A DNA stretch of 56,132 bases, taken from JBGSMF01 sp964651475. Its GTDB lineage: Bacteria; Chloroflexota; Anaerolineae; Fen-1058. Under the pieces are notes generated by a model. The model did no database searches, was not told the DNA's origin, and saw only the letters and a program-made list of their open reading frames with translations. Positions 52,028 to 56,132 of this stretch are shown piece after piece. The position numbers and the translations under genes are program-made. How positions within the stretch are numbered: the stretch's first letter is position 1; every line of letters starts with the position of its first letter. The stretch is from assembly GCA_964651475.1 (NCBI GenBank), contig CAZYXV010000025.1:1-56132 (forward strand), in the 5' to 3' direction.

Positions 52028-52327
52028 CTTGGGCCTGACCAGGCGCACGGCCAGTTCCATCAAAAACGGCACGGCGAGCGCGCCTGCCAACAACCCTCGC
52101 AACAATTGCCAGGTCTGATCATGAATGGGGATGCGCCGGGCGCGCCCCGATTGCCGTTCGATCACGGCGATCGGTTGGAGACGCACCGCTGCCCATCCAT
52201 AGCCTGAACTGGTCTGCGCGCCAAAGGCTGCGCTTCGGCGCGCCATCCACGTCAGCCGGGCCTGGGGGATGATTTCTCGATTGCCGGCCTGGATTGGCTC
52301 ACCTTGAACAAGTTGTGTTTTAATCAT
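52016..52327 (-). CDS. Diverged GerW-like membrane protein
   Basis: About 103 residues. QGEPIQAGNREIIPQARLTWMA matches the start of the GerW fold, and GYGWAAVRLQPIAVIER its second half, but the Gly-rich loop is gone. It ends in a membrane helix (LLRGLLAGALAVPFLMELAV) and basic tail. The ATG at 52327 is chosen for a gggagcgcacgag upstream; in-frame ATGs lie 5 and 17 codons earlier. It appears to be a paralogue of the following GerW-like gene. Confidence 0.7.
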   Translation of the reverse strand: MIKTQLVQGEPIQAGNREIIPQARLTWMARRSAAFGAQTSSGYGWAAVRLQPIAVIERQSGRARRIPIHDQTWQLLRGLLAGALAVPFLMELAVRLVRPKRNT

Positions 52328-52346
52328 CTCGTGCGCTCCCATTGTT

Positions 52347-54938
52347 TCATTCGTCGTTTGCCATCCGCCCCTCGGCAATCCATTGACGCACCAGGGCCTT
52401 TTCTTCTTCCGCCGTGCTAATTTGCCCGTCCAGAATGGCGTCGCGCAAAGCGTCCAAAATGCGCCCCACGCGCCGGCCGGGCGTCAGACCGAACTCACGG
52501 CGCAAGTCATTGCCATCCAGAGTCGGATGCACAGCGCGCAACTTGTCAACGTACAGCTTGATATGGCGGGCAGCGGTTTTGCTATCTGCCGTTAACCAAG
52601 CTGTAAACAACGTGCGCAGGTTGTACACAGACAGAGTATGGTAAATGGCGCTGGGCGACTGGCGGTGAGCCAGACCCGGCAGGCTTGCCTTGAGCGCCGT
52701 AAGCTCGCGCAAATCGTCAGCCTCGGTGCGCGGGACTTTTAATCTCGTAATTACAGCCTCCAGGTTGGTGCGATCCAGATGATGGCACATGATCGCCATG
52801 CCGACAAATGTCCGCAGTTCCGGTGTGGGGGCAAGCCAGGCGCCTCCCCCGGCAGCAAACGCCTGGCGCAGCCGCTCGAAGCAAGTGTGAGTCCATTCGT
52901 CGCACGTCAGCCCGACGTAAATCTGCAGCAGCACGCGCAACTGGCGCAGGCGGTGCAAAACGTCCTCGGGGCGCTCTTCCTGGAAGATGAGGGTCAATTC
53001 GTGGCGGATGCGGTCGCCCGACACTTTATCGAGCAAGTCGAGCGAGCCGGCCAATTGCTCTTGGGTGCGCGGCTCAATGCGGAATCCGAGGCGCTGTTCC
53101 AACCGGGCCGCGCGCAGCATGCGGGTGGGGTCTTCGACAAAGCTGAGGCTGTGCAAGACGCGGATGACGCCGTCTAGCAGGTCTTGCTCGCCGCCGTAAA
53201 AATCCAACAGTTCGCCATACGAATCGGGCGCCAGGCAAATCGCCAGCGTGTTGATGGTGAAATCGCGCCGGTGCAAATCTTGCTTGATGGACGAGCGTTC
53301 CACTTGCGGCAGAGCTGAAGGGTGGGCGTAAAATTCAGTGCGCGCCGTCACCAGGTCAATCGAATAGCCGTTGAACAGCCACTTGGCCGTGCCAAAGCGG
53401 GCGTGACTTTTGACGCGCCCGCCCATCTCTCGCGCCAATTGCTTGGCCAGCGCAATCGCGTCGCCCTCGATCACCATATCCACGTCCGTGATGGGAAAGT
53501 TGAGCAGCAAATCGCGCACCAGCCCGCCTACAAAGTAGGCGCTAAACCCAAGGGTGTGAGCGGCGGCGGCGCATTTGCGGACCAGCGCCATCAAGTCGGG
53601 CGAGAGCGCCTTGTCGAGCAAGGCGACGATTTCGGCGCGGCGGGGCGGGCGCGGGGGTGTGGCCCACAACTTGATGAGATCGGTGCGCGTGACAATGCCA
53701 ATTACCTCGTCGTGGTGCACTACCGGCACTTGGCCCCACCCGTGCGCAATCATCAGTTTTTCGAGTTTTTCCACCGGGTCATCGGGCGCAACATAGACTT
53801 GCCCCTTGTCCATCACACGCTCGATAGAGTGATGGCCCAGCCCGTGCTGAATGCCCCGATCTACGGCGCGGCGCGTGAGCAACCCGATCACCGCGCCATC
53901 GCGCACCACCGGATATCCTTCGTGACCAGTGCGCGTCATGCGTTGAGCAGCCTCCTTGATGAGCGTGTCCGGCGCGAGCGTCTGCGCGCCGCGCGACATG
54001 ATCGAGGCTACAGTGACCGCCGGGTGGACAAATTGCGGCAACACGTTCAGCAATTCAGCCTGCACCTCGTCCAGCGTTTTATCGCGGATCAAGGCAGCGG
54101 CAGCGCGGCTGTGGCCGCCCCCGCCAAAATGCGCCGCCGCCGCACCCACGTCAATTGCGTCGGTGGTGCTGCGCGCCACCAGTTGCAGGCTGGCGTCAAA
54201 AGCCACCAGCACGAACAGCGCGTCTGGATCGAGCAAGTCGCGCAACTGATGGGCCAGTGTCGAGATTTCTTCGGCGTGAATGGCTGTGGACACCGCCGAT
54301 ACGACGATTCTGTGCCCGGCAATTTCGTGCGTGCGCACGGCTTCGAGCAATTGCTCGTATAACTCGCGCTGTGATTCGGCCAGCGGGTGATGCAAAAAGT
54401 CGTTGACGACTTGCAGGTTGGCGTTGTGTTCCAACAGCCAGGCCGCCGCGCGGACATCGCGCGGAGTAGTGGTCATATACGATAGCGAGCCGGTGTCTTC
54501 GTAAATGCCCAACAGGAGCAGCGTGGCGTGAACGGGAGTGGGCGCGATGCTGTTGGCGGAGATTTGCTCGACCAGCAGCGTCGTCGTCGCGCCGAGCAGC
54601 TCTCCGCTGAAGGTCCAGCCGGGCGGCAGGTCGCGCGCCAGGGGATGATGGTCGAGGATATGCGCCGGTGTGCTGGGGCCAATGCCTTTGACCGACACCA
54701 ATCCCTGCGTGTCTACAAGAACGACACGCTCGACGCGCTGCCGCCCCAAATCGGCGGCCTCGACGAATGGCAATTCGTCGTGGTACAGGTTGACGAATGC
54801 CTTGACGTTGCGGTTGCAGCGGCGCGGCAATACCGGCACGGCAGCGGAATCCAACAAGGCCGCTCCAAGCTGCGACGCGACGGCGTCAAAATCGGCGTTT
54901 TCGTGTGTCAGGATTACGACTAGCGCGCGTTCGGGCAT
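52347..54938 (-). CDS. CBS-DHH-tRNA nucleotidyltransferase (CCA-adding type) fusion
   Basis: An 863-residue protein with three parts. The N-terminal DHH phosphoesterase (LTHENADFDAVASQ and ILDHHP, then the DHHA1 motif FGGGGHSRAAAAL) covers about 1-310. Two CBS domains (about 315-430) follow: GAVIGLLTRRAVDRGI, then DEVIGIVTRTDLI. A class II polynucleotide nucleotidyltransferase ends it (YFVGGLVRDLLLNFPITD, then DVDMVIEGDA). It matches the known fusion in several bacteria, used for CCA end repair with exonuclease-type control. I start at 54938 (ttggaggtctt upstream). The window's tRNA-Arg lacks an encoded CCA, so such an enzyme is needed. Confidence 0.93.
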   Translation of the reverse strand: MPERALVVILTHENADFDAVASQLGAALLDSAAVPVLPRRCNRNVKAFVNLYHDELPFVEAADLGRQRVERVVLVDTQGLVSVKGIGPSTPAHILDHHPLARDLPPGWTFSGELLGATTTLLVEQISANSIAPTPVHATLLLLGIYEDTGSLSYMTTTPRDVRAAAWLLEHNANLQVVNDFLHHPLAESQRELYEQLLEAVRTHEIAGHRIVVSAVSTAIHAEEISTLAHQLRDLLDPDALFVLVAFDASLQLVARSTTDAIDVGAAAAHFGGGGHSRAAAALIRDKTLDEVQAELLNVLPQFVHPAVTVASIMSRGAQTLAPDTLIKEAAQRMTRTGHEGYPVVRDGAVIGLLTRRAVDRGIQHGLGHHSIERVMDKGQVYVAPDDPVEKLEKLMIAHGWGQVPVVHHDEVIGIVTRTDLIKLWATPPRPPRRAEIVALLDKALSPDLMALVRKCAAAAHTLGFSAYFVGGLVRDLLLNFPITDVDMVIEGDAIALAKQLAREMGGRVKSHARFGTAKWLFNGYSIDLVTARTEFYAHPSALPQVERSSIKQDLHRRDFTINTLAICLAPDSYGELLDFYGGEQDLLDGVIRVLHSLSFVEDPTRMLRAARLEQRLGFRIEPRTQEQLAGSLDLLDKVSGDRIRHELTLIFQEERPEDVLHRLRQLRVLLQIYVGLTCDEWTHTCFERLRQAFAAGGGAWLAPTPELRTFVGMAIMCHHLDRTNLEAVITRLKVPRTEADDLRELTALKASLPGLAHRQSPSAIYHTLSVYNLRTLFTAWLTADSKTAARHIKLYVDKLRAVHPTLDGNDLRREFGLTPGRRVGRILDALRDAILDGQISTAEEEKALVRQWIAEGRMANDE

Positions 54939-55143
54939 AAGACCTCCAACCGCCATTATACCCGAAGTGAGCAATCTGTGAAAACGGGCGGCGGTTTTGC
55001 CCCCCCGCTCGTCGGTCCAACCACCATCGTCAAAGCGTGGTAAAACAAAATCGGCTGGCGGGCGCAAGCGCGCGCGGCGAAAATCAATCTCAAGCACTCG
55101 CGGCACACGTTCGTCTGGAACAAAAATTTAACCTTTCAGATGC

Positions 55144-55188
55144 TTGACGTGGGCATTGTTTTGTGGTAAAATAGAACAAAAGTTCTAT
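55144..55188 (+). promoter_or_regulatory. Promoter with LexA-like box
   Basis: TTGACG (55144-55149), 17 bases, TAAAAT (55167-55172). The dyad ATAGAACaaaaGTTCTAT (55171-55188) overlaps the -10 and start site. It matches the GAACnnnnGTTC consensus, with the same half-sites (TAGAAC) as the box at 19295-19310. Confidence 0.65.
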
Positions 55189-55245
55189 TCTGCCCCCCAC
55201 AAAATTGCCCACAACCAACACCACAGGTTCTGGGAGGTTTTTCCA

Positions 55246-56016
55246 ATGAACAAGATATTTGGTCACATCCTGACATACATAATCTATTTACTGCTAGGCA
55301 TTTTTCTGGTGCTGCTGGCCGGATGTTTCACTGTGGACGAGCGCGGCGTGCGCGACCCAGTGCGCGAGGCAGAAGCGACGCGCGTGGCCCTGGCCGCCCA
55401 AGACGAATCGGCCCGCCGCGCCATCGAGCGGCAAGTGGTCGAGGCGCAGGCCGAAAAGGCGTGGGTAGAAGCCGAGGCCGCCCGCCATGCGCTGCCCGCG
55501 GCGGCGCTGAGGAATATGCTGATGTATACGGGTGTGGGAGTGGGCACCTTGGTAGTGGTAGTGGGCAGCGCGTTCGCGTTGGTAGCCTGGCTGAACAAGC
55601 GCGCCACCTCGGTGTATCCCAACAGCGCCGGGATGTACCCGGTGATTGTCAGGCGGGCGTGGAACGGCGTGACAATTGTGCACGACCCAAACCGGGCGAT
55701 GGGACCGACGACGATCTACACCACACCCAGCCCGATGGGGTTGTTGTTGGATAAAAAGGCGGCGCTGCCTTCGGCACACTTTCCTGCGGCGGGCAGTGAA
55801 GGCAGTCTGCTGCAACTGGCGACGCAAGCGCAGGCGATTGGGCTGGTGGCGGCGGCCACGCGCAAGAGCGGGGGCGAAGACAGCGCGCGTCACGCCGAGC
55901 AACTGGCGCAGGCGCTCATCAATCGCCCGGCCATTTCTGCCCCCCTTCCCACCGTGCGCCCCAGTTCGCTAGAGCCTGCCCAAATCGAAAGATTGCTGCT
56001 AGAGGCTGAAAAATAA
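55246..56016 (+). CDS. Putative lipoprotein with internal membrane helix
   Basis: A 256-residue protein. An N-terminal lipobox (LLGIFLVLLAGC) marks it as a lipoprotein. A helical segment (about 30-80) rich in Ala/Glu/Arg follows, then a membrane segment (YTGVGVGTLVVVVGSAFALV) and a soluble C-terminal region without a recognised domain. I start at 55246 (gggaggtttttcca upstream); the open frame extends to the promoter region. It lies behind a LexA-like promoter and may belong to a mobile element that continues beyond the window. Confidence 0.75.
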   Translation: MNKIFGHILTYIIYLLLGIFLVLLAGCFTVDERGVRDPVREAEATRVALAAQDESARRAIERQVVEAQAEKAWVEAEAARHALPAAALRNMLMYTGVGVGTLVVVVGSAFALVAWLNKRATSVYPNSAGMYPVIVRRAWNGVTIVHDPNRAMGPTTIYTTPSPMGLLLDKKAALPSAHFPAAGSEGSLLQLATQAQAIGLVAAATRKSGGEDSARHAEQLAQALINRPAISAPLPTVRPSSLEPAQIERLLLEAEK

Positions 56017-56044
56017 AAGTAGGGCAGTCTTGCACTTGCTCTCA

Positions 56045-56069
56045 AGGGCGACCACAAAAGTTCGCCCCT
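56045..56069. repeat. gggcgacc/ttcgccc palindrome
   Basis: Arms gggcgacc and gttcgccc flank a short loop. It is the same type as at 17435-17455 and lies in the gap between the lipoprotein and the next gene. Confidence 0.6.
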
Positions 56070-56086
56070 ATTGGTTGGTGGGTGAC

Positions 56087-56132
56087 ATGAGCACAAATCC
56101 TGAAACTGAACTGATCGAGGCTGCGGTCAACA
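56087..56132 (+). CDS. 5' end of a gene cut by the window edge
   Basis: ATG at 56087 begins MSTNPETELIEAAVN and continues past the window's last base. The ribosome binding site (ggtgggtgac) is weak. It may follow the lipoprotein gene in the LexA-like promoter's operon. Too short to identify. Confidence 0.5.
   Translation, partial: MSTNPETELIEAAVN

Noticed and set aside
54939..55106. N-terminal extension of the CBS-DHH fusion
   Set aside because: Residues before MPERALVVILTHEN do not match the DHH family start, and ggaggt sits just before the chosen ATG.

Overview
The window looks like a chromosomal contig of a Chloroflexota bacterium, most likely Anaerolineae. This is an inference, made without database searches. 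The clues are a beta' subunit (rpoC) with a long coiled-coil insertion near its N-terminus, a CBS-DHH-tRNA nucleotidyltransferase fusion, GerW-type proteins, conserved hypothetical proteins of the kind seen in that class, moderately high GC, and a heavy load of short palindromic repeats. Some of those repeats lie inside genes.

Layout. 1-5.4 kb: radical SAM/DUF2344 pair, a small Cys-rich protein, several MITE-like palindromes, a CGNR regulator and a QueG-like Fe-S protein. 5.6-9.2 kb (minus strand): thiolase, DUF4870 membrane protein and a secreted LysM/PA14 protein, then a repeat-rich gap. 9.2-17.3 kb (mostly plus): HAD and HD hydrolases, a P1 peptidase-GNAT fusion, membrane proteins, conserved hypothetical genes, a deoxyribosyltransferase-like gene and tRNA-Arg(UCU), whose 5' end overlaps the preceding gene. 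17.6-23.8 kb: a probable mobile or defence island with an FtsK/TraB-like translocase behind a promoter carrying a LexA-like box, a nuclease-methyltransferase fusion with its specificity subunit (BcgI-like), a DUF559 nuclease cassette bounded by duplicated hsdS ends, and iteron-like repeats. 23.8-29.5 kb: a TetR-controlled catabolic operon (class II aldolase, class III aminotransferase, MFS transporter, FGGY kinase) with a clear operator over the promoter.

30.8-36.1 kb is an overlapping operon of a TPR protein, a J-protein with HPP in place of HPD, a GrpE with an internal hydrophobic segment and a short Hsp70. It looks like a specialised chaperone module. 36.2-44.2 kb holds an M20 peptidase, rpoC, trmI, the L25 gene and a repetitive membrane-anchored protein. 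rpoC and trmI are transcribed divergently from back-to-back consensus promoters.

44.3-50.7 kb is the best candidate for an undescribed system. A good promoter precedes a C25/caspase-like protein that seems to have lost both catalytic residues, a 95-aa protein, a STAND ATPase with TPRs, and, after a terminator, a radical SAM/SPASM enzyme. That enzyme carries, in order, an N-terminal array of Cys-rich precursor-like repeats and a PqqD-like recognition domain. It may be a RiPP-type maturase fused to its own substrate. 50.7-56.1 kb holds lgt, two GerW-like genes and a CBS/DHH/tRNA nucleotidyltransferase on the minus strand, then a lipoprotein gene behind a second LexA-like promoter and the start of a further gene cut by the window edge.
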